Source: Mytilus edulis (Eukaryota > Mollusca > Bivalvia > Mytilida > Mytilidae). Taken from it: DNA of 64,000 nucleotides. Positions within the stretch are counted from its first letter, which is position 1, and each line of letters begins with the position of its first letter. The stretch lies in contig NC_092346.1 in NCBI RefSeq assembly GCF_963676685.1, positions 73,299,821-73,363,820 on the forward strand, written 5' to 3'. Position numbers and translations under genes: made by a program. Below the pieces are notes generated by a model, which was not told where the DNA came from, made no database searches, and worked only from the letters and a program-made list of their open reading frames with translations. This document shows, piece by piece, positions 24,960-35,603 of this stretch.

Positions 24960-26820
24960 GATCGTATTTCTTATAAAAGATTTGCCAACATTTTTTCTAT
25001 CTTGATTTGATACACATTTACCACATTTTTATACGGAATGATTAATTAGTCAAAATGTCCTTCCTTACAATAATTGCTTGAACCAAGTTAGTGGTTACTA
25101 TAGCTTTCAATTCAAAATCAAGAAATGAATGATTTATAAAATATTATTTCAAAATAATTGCATTGCATGTATGTTTCATTATAATACGTTGACTCACAGC
25201 AATCTCGCGACATTTTGAAATGAATTCAAAATGAAATGTAACATTCATGATGACAAGTGCTTCTACAATAAAGTTAACAGCTAAATAAAAGAAAAAAATG
25301 ATAGGAATCGTGTTTCATGATCGTAGCTAAAAGAATAATTATAAGTATATTTTGACGGTGCACACATTTTGAAAATGAAGCGCTTCAAAATGTACTTCTT
25401 TTTACACCTATATGAATTTACAAAAAAGAAGCATTCAATTCGTAAATAAAAACACCGCATGAACACTTCATTTCAGTGGGTTTTGTTTTATAAATCTTGA
25501 TATAATCTCATTTCCTGCTTACCATGACAACCACATCTTAAAGATGCATTCACATATAATAATTACCGTTTTATGATCAATAACTCATCCTTTCTATAGT
25601 ATCAGAATTCTCAATCGTGCGTCAAAGTTACTGCAAAACTACATGTATCCAATATGGGCGTTGCGAATGATATGTGATATCTATCAAATCTTTCTAGTTT
25701 TACTCATTACAGTAAATATACTGATGATACCGCAAATCGAAAAATGTAAATGACCCATGATTATGGGACCACTTTTCCTACAATAAAAGTCACACGAAGT
25801 ATTTAGAGTATTATCACAAATATTGAGAGGACATTTACAAAAATTAAGAGTATTTTCTCAAATATACAAGGTATACAAATATATTTAGAGTATAATCACA
25901 AACATGTAAAGAATACAAAAAGAGACACTACATCAACAATTTAAAGAGTTTAAATCAACAAACTACAGTAAATGCCCCCCCCCCCCCGTCACCTTCATCG
26001 AAGAGGCTCGTTGTCGAGAAATAAAGAAAACGTTGCGATAGCGACACTCAAGGACTGTTAACAAATGACAATTCCAGACCCAAGAATCAACATAAACTCT
26101 TATATTTAAGCTAAAACAAAACAATACAAACACACAATGAAACAAATTTTGTTAAAAAATGCAATAGTAGTATATCGCTGTTCAATGGTTACATGTAACA
26201 TCTTATTAAGATAAAATACAAAACTATGATTAAAAATTGATACAGATGATTGTGGTGTAACTATCTTCTGATCATGTACACTATTACAATATAAGTCTTA
26301 CATACTGTTTGATAATCGAAAGAACTGTATCGATCTTCCAGTTATTTCATTAAGTCATGTTATACAGAATGCGAAAAAAAGTACAGACACATTTGCCTTT
26401 TAGTCAGAACCGTAGATTTTAATTTCCCTCAAAAAGTAATAAATGACAAAAATGCAATTAAACATTAAAAATAGTCAAAAGTAATTTTGAAGTAAAAGAA
26501 GACAAAGTTTGATTATAGTTAAATTAAAAAGCTGTGGTAATTTTGTACTTATGAACTGGATGTATCCTACATTTCAATTCAATAAAAATAAAACTAATTT
26601 ACACATCATAATGAAATTAACATAACAAAAAAAGTACAATTGCAACATGTTATAAAGACAAATATTCATAAAACATTTGAAATGTTTACTAATAAGCTCA
26701 TTGATCAATTAGGAAGTGATAATAATATTTGTTATGAATTTAAATTGTACATAAGAAGAATATGCGTTTTATGATTGATCATCAAATTACGAAATTGATG
26801 GATGTGAAAATCAAATGTTG
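24960..26820. other. upstream intergenic region of the structural-protein gene
   Basis: AT-rich, without ORFs of note. A C homopolymer lies at about 25,975-25,987 and a fragment of family B head (tagtagtatatcgctgttca) at about 26,165-26,185. No enhancer-like motif can be claimed from sequence alone. Confidence 0.4.
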
Positions 26821-26826
26821 GTATGG

Positions 26827-26834
26827 TATAAATA
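26827..26834 (+). promoter_or_regulatory. TATA box of the structural-protein gene
   Basis: tataaata sits about 30 bp upstream of the purine-rich start of the inferred first exon and 65 bp upstream of a donor site. It is the only good TATA box correctly placed for the gene. The start site near 26,855-26,860 is inferred from this spacing. Confidence 0.65.
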
Positions 26835-26856
26835 AGTGTTCGAGAGAGAGGAGAGG

Positions 26857-26891
26857 ACAGACCTGAAAGATTCCGGATCTTAGCAAGCTAG
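26857..26891 (+). other. non-coding first exon (5' UTR), inferred
   Basis: Ends at tag|gtatgt at 26,891/26,892, a good donor. Intron 1 of about 675 bp would end at the attgtag acceptor near 27,567, leaving a 14-15 nt leader before the start codon in context accaccATG. The 5' end is estimated from the TATA box. Confidence 0.6.
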
Positions 26892-27581
26892 GTATGTACA
26901 GCACTAACAGTCCTAGAATATTATTTTTTACTGTCGTGTTTAAAACAGTAAAAAAAAAATTAACTTTAACTGTGTTTATTAAATGCGTTTTTTTATACTA
27001 AAATTGAAATTTATAAAAATATCTGCTGTATCAGATATTATCCGACTTTGTCTGTTTTTATAATGTTCCTACGTTTGAGGTTTTTGTGAAATATTCATTT
27101 ACTTAAAGTCTTTTGTTGAATTTAATAGTATTAACAGCATATGAAAAACGAAGCAGAACGAAATTTTATTTTAAAATGAATTATTTTTTTTCTTTTAATA
27201 TCTGGACAGAATTATAATCTCAGTACATACCTTTATTGATCTCACTTTGACACTGTGGATGTTTGTCTTCATTTGAGACATTACACAATCTGATAAAAAT
27301 AACCATACTGTGTCAAATCTTTGCCGACAGCAATCTGAATACGCTCTTTCGGAATACTCTAGTTTTGTCGAATTAAATCAAACCTTTACAAATTGGAAGG
27401 CTGAAATTTCATTGGCTTGTGTAATAATTATCTAAACATGAAAGTACATGAGATAAAGAATTGTAAAGTTTTGTACCACACTAAAATCTTACAAAGACAG
27501 TAGAACAAGCAATTTCTGCTCCGTTGGTATTTTATGTCGTTCATCTTGTATTTAATAATATTGTAGGTCCAGCATACCACC

Positions 27582-30500
27582 ATGAAGTCAATTATCTGTT
27601 TAATATTTGTTTTCATCGCCGTAAATGCTGCTGGTAAAAGGAAATATTATCCTCAACCATACACCGGCGGGAATGGCTACACTGGTGCTGGAAATATGTA
27701 CAGTGGAGTAAACGGTTACAGAGGTGCACCAAATGGTTATACTGGTGCACCTGCTGGCTACACTGGTGCACCAGCTGGCTACACTGGTGGAGCACCTGCT
27801 GGATACACTGGTGGAGCACCTGCTGGATACACTGGTGGTGCACCTGCTGGATACACTGGTGCAGCACCTGTAGGCTACACTGGTGCACCAACTCCCTATG
27901 TTGGTGCACCAACTCCCTATGTTGGTGCCCCTAATGTATACACTGGTGGTAACGCTGGTGCACCTGGAGGCAGTGGTGGTGCTAGCTACATGCCAGTGGT
28001 AAATGGTTATCCTGGTAATGTTGCTCCTTATGACCCAACTGTAGGGACCGGAAGTGGAGCTCCATATGACCCAACTGTAGGGACCGGTAGTGGACAACAA
28101 GGACAAGGAGCTAGTGTAGATGTTGGTAAATTGTTATCAGCTCTCGTTAATGTACTCGTAGAAAGCAAAGAAAAAGCTCCCGAACCAACATACAACGGAG
28201 CAGTAAATGGACCTGCTTATGACCCATTGGGTCAAGGAGGTGCTGGTGGACAAATGGGTGCAGGAGGTGCTGGTGGACAAATGGGTGCAGGAGGTGCTGG
28301 TGGACCTGCTTATGACCCAATGGGTGCAGGAGGTGCTGGTGGACCAATGGGTCCAGGAGGTGCTGGTGGACCTGCTTATGATCCATTGGGTCAAGGAGGT
28401 GCTGGTGGACAAATGGGTGCAGGAGGTGCTGGTGGACAAATGGGTGCAGGAGGTGCTGGTGGACCTGCTTATGACCCAATGGGTGCAGGAGGTGCTGGTG
28501 GACCAATGGGTCCAGGAGGTGCTGGTGGACCTGCTTATGATCCATTAGGTCCAGGAGGTGCTGGTGGTCCAATGGGTCCAGGAGGTGCTGGTGGACCTGC
28601 TTATGACCCATTAGGTCCAGCAGGTGCAGGAGGTGCTGGTGGACCTGCTTATGACCCATTAGGTCCAGGAGGTGCTGGTGGACCAATGGGTCCAGGAGGT
28701 CCTGGAGGTGATAGACCAGCAGCTGGTGGACCAGGTGGCCAACCCGAGCCTTGTGACCCTGCTGATCCATACTGTCAAGAGCCATGTGATCCTAATGATC
28801 CATACTGTCAAGAACCATGCGACCCTAATGTTGAATACTGTGGTGGTCCATGCGATCCAAATGACCCTGCTTGCCAACCCGATGTTGGTCCAGTCAATGG
28901 TGACTTAATGCCATATGATGGTCAAGGTGGTCAAGGTGGTCAAGTTGGTCAAGGTGGTCAAGGTGACCAAGGTGGTCAAGGTGGTTATAATGGTTATGTG
29001 AGTAATACTTTAGTTTTCTTCTGTAGTCATTTTCGTTAATACATTTTTATTTTTTTATTTTGTGAGTTCATAAAACACGTAACGAAAAATTGAAATACTA
29101 TCACTAGAATTTATGTTGTAATATCAACTTTAGTAAGTACTTTGAGCAAATCGTTAAGGTAACCATAGAGGGACCTAAATTGAACTAAAAAAGAGTAAAT
29201 CATGTTATTCAGTCATAGCATTTGTTGACAGATGTTAAAATGAGACAAACATAATTATTTGTGATAAACCATCTATTTGCATACGCCATTGGCCCAACAG
29301 TTCAGTTTCTGATTTGTAAAATGATTTTTATTTCGCAGGAGTCAAATGGAGATAAATATGGAAACAACAATAAATACGCTAAAAAATATGGCGGCTATGT
29401 AAGTTTAAATTCTTGTCATATTTTGATATAATTTTGAAGTTACTTTTATCGAAACACTTTAAATTAATGATGAAATTACAATACTAGAAAGCATACGTGT
29501 ATGTAAATATTATAAAGATAAAATAAAACAAACCAAAAAACAAAAAAGAAACAGAAATAAGATCAATATTTACGATAATTGTTTTGTACAAAACTATGAG
29601 AGAACTGCATTGTTTCTAATGTTTTATTTTTTCTATATGACTCATCATTGATTTTATCTACTGTTGCAGGGTAAGAGAACCACAACTACACCTAAACCAT
29701 ACGCTAAACCATACGGTAGATCATACAAGAAAAAACCAACAAGAAAACCATATGCAAAGACATATTACACTAAAAGATACAACAAGAAGGTAAGGACTAT
29801 TTGATAATTATGAACAATGATCGCCATTTAAAGTTTTATATAACGAAGATTCACAATTTATTATATTTTTTCAATTGCATTAATGACCTTTTTTTAAATT
29901 CTTGGATACATTAAGGATGTTAAGCAGAAATCTTTTTAAAAATACAATGATATACCTTCAATTCTATAACGATGTATAGAACATTATCTAAGAAAAATAA
30001 TTCTAAAATAAAACCGACAAGAGTATTTTACAAAAAAGGCCGGCACGTCAATTTAATTTTGGACAAACACAAGACAATCATTACCGGAATTTTAGCTAAA
30101 ACAAATCTAAAGATGAACATTAATTTTTGAAGTGCAAATTTGTAAATATTTATTAAATTTTTTATTTTATCGATTTTATTTATTTCAGCCTTATGCACCA
30201 AAACCAAAGGTAAGCGAATTCGTTGTGAATTATTTTATTCAACAGCCTAATATCGTTAAAACATTTATGTAATTTAATTTAAACAATGTTATAATATTTT
30301 TTTATAACTAATAACCAATATTCTCAAATACAAGGAAATATAGATTCCGCAACTGCAACAAGTGTATTACGATATTTCTCCACTCGAGACAGTTAAATTT
30401 TAATATTTAATATTTAATATTTAAAGCGCGAGGCTTTTTAAATAATTAAAATTTAACTGTTGAGAGTGGAGAAATATCGTAATACACGAGTTACGGTGGT

Positions 30501-31215
30501 GGAATCAATCACGTGGAATCAATATCTCTAATGATTTTCTTTTTCTTTTTCAAAGATTTTTTTATGACGTCACAATAAGAAAATTCAGAAGAAAACAAGA
30601 AAATATAACGTCACAATTAAATTTCAACCAATAATTTGCCGAGAACAGATTTTTCACTAGTGAGGAGAAATATTTTTATCACACCGGCCAGGAAATGTGA
30701 AAATCGCACAAAAATTAGAGAAATAACAAGATTGCTGTAACAAACAAGCAATTAAAAACGAAATGCACAAAACATTTAACATGACGTATAAGGTTGACGA
30801 CCAAATCGTATTCATTTGTAGTTTTAAATATGCCAATAATGGCAGTCGGGTGAGGGTGGGAATTTGTCTTTATTGTCAAGAACATTGTGATTAAATAAAT
30901 ATCTAACTTCATTCATGAATGTTCATGAGTTGAAAAAAAACTAAAAGGTAGTGGTGTGTAACTTTTGCTGCTCAGTGGATATACACATGTACCTGAAAAC
31001 AAGAAAATGTGAGCAAATAATTTCAATTTCATGCACACACTAGGACAAAAATTTACATGCAAATGTGTAATGTGCCGAAAACGTGTGTTTTCAATCTCTC
31101 CTACTAATGTCTTTATAACTAACCAAAATGATTATTTGGAGAAATAAAAGTATCATGTTGTGTTATTGACTGAAATAAACTGACTTTTTCATTATCTTTT
31201 CAGGGTGGATATTAA
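27582..31215 (+). CDS. secreted modular Gly/Tyr/Lys-rich structural protein (byssal/shell-matrix-like)
   Basis: Five coding exons: 27,582-28,997; 29,339-29,398; 29,670-29,789; 30,189-30,209; 31,204-31,215. All introns are phase 0 with GTRAG donors, giving 542 residues. Residues 1-16/17 are a signal peptide (MKSIICLIFVFIAVNA). About 22-130 hold ten YTG units, mostly APAGYTG. About 130-175 carry a doubled APYDPTVGTGSG. 177-198 is a short amphipathic segment (VGKLLSALVNVLVESK). 210-385 are GGAGGQMGA/GGAGGPMGP blocks spaced by GPAYDPLG/M. 391-434 are four CDPxxxxC repeats. About 447-469 are GGQ repeats. The last 70 residues are Asn/Gly/Lys/Tyr then Lys/Tyr/Pro-rich, with KPY motifs. There is no His-rich block or collagen triplet run. 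Block design, signal peptide and KPY tail fit an extracellular load-bearing or adhesive protein of byssus or shell; that role is inferred. I cannot name a known orthologue. The ORF continuation after GYNGY (to 29,039) is intron read-through. Confidence 0.87.
28209..28526 (+). repeat. two 159-bp tandem units inside exon 2
   Basis: 28,209-28,367 and 28,368-28,526 each encode the same 53 residues starting GPAYDPLGQGG. By eye they differ only at one synonymous site (GAC/GAT in the first AYDP). Shorter related units follow to about 28,715. This indicates recent unequal exchange, and the frame is kept. Confidence 0.9.
28752..28883 (+). repeat. four 33-bp Cys repeats (CDPxxxxCxxP)
   Basis: Four consecutive 11-residue units, CDPADPYCQEP, CDPNDPYCQEP, CDPNVEYCGGP and CDPNDPACQPD. 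Each has a Cys pair with six residues between and acidic positions. These eight Cys are the only ones in the mature chain. They could form intra-unit disulfides, crosslinks or metal sites (inference). Confidence 0.9.
30362..30487. mobile_element. hairpin MITE in intron 5 of the structural-protein gene
   Basis: Left arm 30,362-30,402 (gtgtattacgatatttctcc...) and right arm 30,447-30,487 (...ggagaaatatcgtaatacac) are complementary over 41 bp except for a few central positions, around a 44-bp AT-rich core with tandem aatattt units. Weaker inverted similarity (gattccgcaact / ggtggtggaatc) extends outside, so the element may be larger. Confidence 0.8.
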
Positions 31216-31272
31216 ACAGACTATATGAATGATATTCAGTCACGAAGAACTGTATTATATTGTAAAAGTGTA

Positions 31273-31278
31273 AATAAA
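31273..31278 (+). terminator. polyadenylation signal of the structural-protein gene
   Basis: Canonical aataaa 58 bases after the TAA stop, followed within about 20-25 bases by plausible cleavage positions. The resulting 3' UTR of about 80 nt is short. Confidence 0.75.
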
Positions 31279-31299
31279 CTAATTGCAGCATACTATACT

Positions 31300-31924
31300 T
31301 AATGTTCCTTGTCATTTGAATATCAACCCTTACTTTTCGTCTGTTGTCTATGATATTTCCAAGTGTAATCTCTTAACTTTGCATTCAAATTTGAGACAAG
31401 ATAGATTTCAATATTGTCTTGAGGTTTGACGTGTTGTTCCATATTATCAACAAATAGACTACCATTATAACACACCTTTTCGCTATTTGTCCGCCATTTA
31501 TGGATATCACCCATGTTCCCGTAAATTTTTGGCGTCACAGTACAAAATATCTGACGCCACAATTGAAAAGTGATTGTAGTATGACGTCAATAGTTCAAGC
31601 GGTAAAAATTCTCGGGTCAGCCGGGATTAGCGATAAGGCGTATGGGGAAATAATAGTTGTAAATAATCAATCGAACCACACTTGCTCCACTCTCTGAATG
31701 AACAGGGACTTGTGCCGGTGAAATGTTTTAAATGTATTGAACTATTTTTTGTCAATATTTTTGTCAATATTTTGTGAGATTTTTCTAAAAAACATTTTGT
31801 AAAAATCCTTGTACGATGATTCAATTATAAATTTAGTTTTCAAGACACTTTTACAACAGTTCAATAGGTTTTACTTACGATTTCATTTGAAAACTTATTA
31901 CCACAGAGATAAAACGAGCTTGTG
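31300..31924. other. no gene identified
   Basis: Short ORFs on both strands overlap here without domain features. The sequence tatttttgtcaatattttg has a small internal direct repeat. Nothing else is supportable. Confidence 0.4.
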
Positions 31925-32005
31925 ATTAGATATATATGAAGTTGTGGTATGAGTGCCAATGAATCAACTCTCTCACCAAAATCACAATTTGTAAAAGACG
32001 TTATC
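31925..32005 (+). repeat. dispersed repeat family A, 5' fragment
   Basis: tatatatgaagttgtggtat, gagtgccaatgaatcaactc and cacaatttgtaaaag match the 5' part of family A. Confidence 0.75.
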
Positions 32006-32779
32006 TAGATTTTTTCCATCTTTATGAAATGTTTAAACCAAAGGACAGTTAATTGATCATTGCAATTGGGTCATTTCAGAACAATACAAGAATAAGAGTT
32101 AGATTTGAGAGTGTTTTGTTCATAATGATGTCATCCTTCGAATCGACATATATTGCCAAAAAAACAACAACACCCAACATAGCCACTTCTATAGAACCTA
32201 GTATTTGCTGCATTGTTCGTTTTATCCTTTTATTAGATTTTGCGGTCATACTTTGTGTATTTAAGGGCCAATATTAATCCCTCATGAACCTGTTCAATTC
32301 TCACTCAAAACAGAACCTCCTTCCATAGGCTACTATAAATTGATGCTTTATAACATTGCTTATCACATACGGGTTTGTCATCTATTGATAATATATTCCG
32401 GAGATGTTATGTCATTGAACAGGAAATTTAAATGTAATATAGTGGAATCTAAAAAAAAATTAAATGGTCTGGCCATTTAGCACCGTTCATTAATTGATGT
32501 TTATGATAATAAGTCATGAATAATTATGTTTTTTTCCCTCGTTTATAACATAAACATCAACGAATGAAATTATGAAACTAATCAATTCTAAAGTACCTAC
32601 ATCCAGGGTATTAAACAGAAATCTTCCTATTTAGCACATACATGTAGTTAACTTAATCAAACAATCAAAGCACAAACAAACCGGTAACGTGTATGCACCA
32701 CATATAAACACATCACCGTTTTCGTGCATGAAAAGATATTAAAAAGGTTAAATTATATGGTAAAAGATATTCTTTATAT

Positions 32780-33180
32780 AGATATCAGAAGATGTGGTAT
32801 GAGTGCCAATGAGACAACTCTGCATTTAAGTCACAATTTTTAAAAGTAAACTATTATAGGTCAAATTACGGTCTTATACCCAGAGTGTGGCTCACGCCGA
32901 ACAGAAAGCTATAAAGGATTTCAATTTTGTTTAGTGTAAAACGTTAAAAATCCACGGTCTAATCTATATAAAAAAAAGCAAGGAACGAGAATCACTTATG
33001 AAGCACATGAACAAACAATAACTACTGAACATCAGATTCCTGACTTAGGACAGGTGCAAACTTTGCAGCGGGTTTAAACGTTTTAATGATACCAAACATT
33101 TACATTATCTGACATAATAGTGTAACATTACAACATAGAAAGACACACTATCAAATATCAACTGAAATAGCTTAACTCAA
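32780..33180 (+). repeat. dispersed repeat family A, long copy
   Basis: Runs from gaagatgtggtatgagtgcc through aaactattataggtcaaat, ctcacgccgaacagaaagct, acaaacaataactactgaac, cctgacttaggacaggtgca and cttaactcaattaaagacg. The most complete family A copy in the window. Confidence 0.8.
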
Positions 33181-33185
33181 TTAAA

Positions 33186-33580
33186 GACGTAGTTGAAGAG
33201 AATTGAGAACCCAAAATTCCGGTGTCGTTAAGTACAGCTATGGTAATTAGTTATCAAAGGTACCAGGATTATAATTTATTACGCCAGACGCGTGTTTCAT
33301 TTACATAACTCAGCAGTTACGCTCGGATCAAAATATTTATAATGCCAAACAAGTATAAAGTTGAAGAGCATTGAGGATCCAAAATTCAAAAAAAAGTGCC
33401 AAATACGGCTAAGGTAATCTATGCCTGGGATAAGTAAATTCTTAGTTTTTCGAAAAGTTCAATGTTTTGTAAACAGGAAACTTATAAAAAAAGACCATAT
33501 ATTTGATATTCATGTCAAAACCGAAGTGCTGACTACTGGGCTGGTGATAGCCTCGGGGACGAAACGTGGCTCGTTTCGTC
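33186..33580 (-). repeat. family C reverse copies
   Basis: gttgaagagaattgagaacc, acgccagacgcgtgtttcat and a second gaagagcattgaggatcca are reverse complements of family C. The part near 33,540-33,580 (gctggtgatagcctcgggg, gacgaaacg) matches the reverse of the 38.9-39.4 kb unit. Confidence 0.7.
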
Positions 33581-33589
33581 TACATAATC

Positions 33590-35560
33590 TATTTTAAAAT
33601 GAACTTATTTTTTACTGCAAATTGAAAATGGATTTTTTTTTCTTCAAATAGTTTATCCATACTATTATAAAACATTCCTCTGTTCAATAATTCAGGAATT
33701 TAATGTGACAAAGACGAGTGTATGCCTAGTTGCTGTTTGCCACGCTTGATTTTAGTTTTTGTGTTATTATAAATCAGGCTGTAGGTTGTCTCTTTAAGAT
33801 TGGTTCTAATTTCTAGATGCCGTTTTTTTTAAATAGCTACCATCATTTCTCCTTATTTTATAAATGTTAATATTAACTGTGATAGTGCAATCCTTAATCT
33901 TATTTATCGATGACATCTTTACGGCGTTTTTGTCTTTTGTCTTGGCATTTGTCCGCTTAAAGCTTGTTTCCGACTTAAAAGTTTGAATCTCTCTTCAGTA
34001 ATTTTCACCTCTCTTTTTAAATATATCAACTGATTATATCCATGTTATTCAATCAGGTATAAAAAAAATGCATATGATTACAATTATACAGGTTTTTCTT
34101 GACAGTTTAATGTTGATCAGTTTGAAGAAGTCGATTTATTATTGTAATATATTAAACAACGGTATATTGAATACATTATCAAAATTAGTAACAAAACACA
34201 AATCTAAATTGCAAGGGGTCAGTTATATAGTTAATTTTAGGAGACAAACGGACTTTAAAATGTTAATAATTAAGAAAAAAAGTAAATAAATATTTGTACA
34301 GTATATATTGTCTGATATGAGCATCCTCGAATCAACATGTTGAGTTTAAATGTTTGTCTCACAGGAGTACATGAAACCTTAGTGAGTATGTGGGCGACCC
34401 TCCGACCTGATGTCTCATTTCGAAATACCTATTACCATTAAAATGTTCAAAACCGTTTGCTTTAAGATGCGTATTTACTTAGAAGAGACTTAGTAATCTG
34501 AATCATTTTTTTTAAATCGATGTTTGGTCTAAATGGGGGTTCCCCATAGGAGTCAAAATGTAAATAGACAACATTACTAGAATTTTTTCCATCATTCTAG
34601 ATAATAAATTGAAAAAAAAACATACGGTCGCTTTTGCTAATCGAAGTTATTCTTCACACTTTAACCGCATGAGGTGTACTGATTCATACTTAAGTCTGGA
34701 CCTACACGAATTATTTATTAGTTGTTAGCCACTTCTAACTGAGAATTACAGTTGTTCTTAGGTTATGGAAGGGTTGAGAGATTACAGATATGTTTAACCC
34801 CTTACATTATATATATGCCTTAACCAAACCAGGAGCCTTTTATTCAGTGTTTGTCTTTGTTGCTTATATCTGTTTTTCGTTTATTGTTTTTTTTTATTCA
34901 ACAACAGTAATGCTCGCTGTTAACAATTACTCCACTGACACAGCTATCTCAGTGAAGGTCCCTGTTTCATTAGAACCAGAAGTTCAGGGATTCTTCAGGT
35001 AGATAAACTGCATATTGTTAGTCGTTTACAAAATATTATAAATATTACATCAATATAGATAAATAATGCTATTCTAATTATATTGAAGTATTTATATTAT
35101 CTGGCCTTATTTTCGGAAAATTTTCATAGTTCATCCGAGTTTGGGATGACTTCTATCAGTTTCCATGTGTTTCCGGATAACGGTTTTTTTCAATCAATAT
35201 CGAAAAAGATTGTAATTATCTTTGATCTACAACATCGTTTATTGTTTAGTCATAACACAGACGGTTGATGTTGTTTTTTTTCACTTTTTATTCTGTCGGT
35301 ATTTTTAGAAGTGCCTATACGGTAAGGGTTTTGCTTATTGTTTAATGTCTACTGTAGCGTACAATTGCTTACATCAATGTTATTTGGACACTGTTAGATA
35401 ATTTGCAATCATACTACATCTAATTTTATATCGTTTATTTATTTTCCTCATCACAGGTATTGATACACTTTACATAACGACGGTTAAGCAACATATGAAT
35501 TTAATTAAGATAAAACCAAAATAAAGCTACATTTTATGTTCTTGGAATTGATTATTTCAA
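33590..35560. other. no gene identified; degraded repeats
   Basis: 34,745-34,905 (gaagggttgagag, gtttaaccccttacatta, ccaggagccttttattcagt) is a reverse-strand family A fragment, which explains the ORF at 34,790-35,002. 33,930-34,015 resembles family F. A minus-strand AATAAA candidate for the ankyrin gene lies at about 35,432-35,437. Confidence 0.45.
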
Positions 35561-35603
35561 CGCAGTGCTAGACTTTATATTTCTTCAATGAAAGGTTTAT
35601 ATA

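Noticed and set aside
27600..28877. Long minus-strand and alternate-frame ORFs (up to 212 codons) over exon 2 of the structural-protein gene
   Set aside because: They are by-products of the in-frame repeats. The plus frame has a signal peptide, a matching repeat phase and consistent splicing.
28998..29039. ORF extension VSNTLVFFCSHFR after GYNGY
   Set aside because: Starts with a consensus donor gtgagt, and the next exon continues in phase 0 with similar composition, so this is intron.
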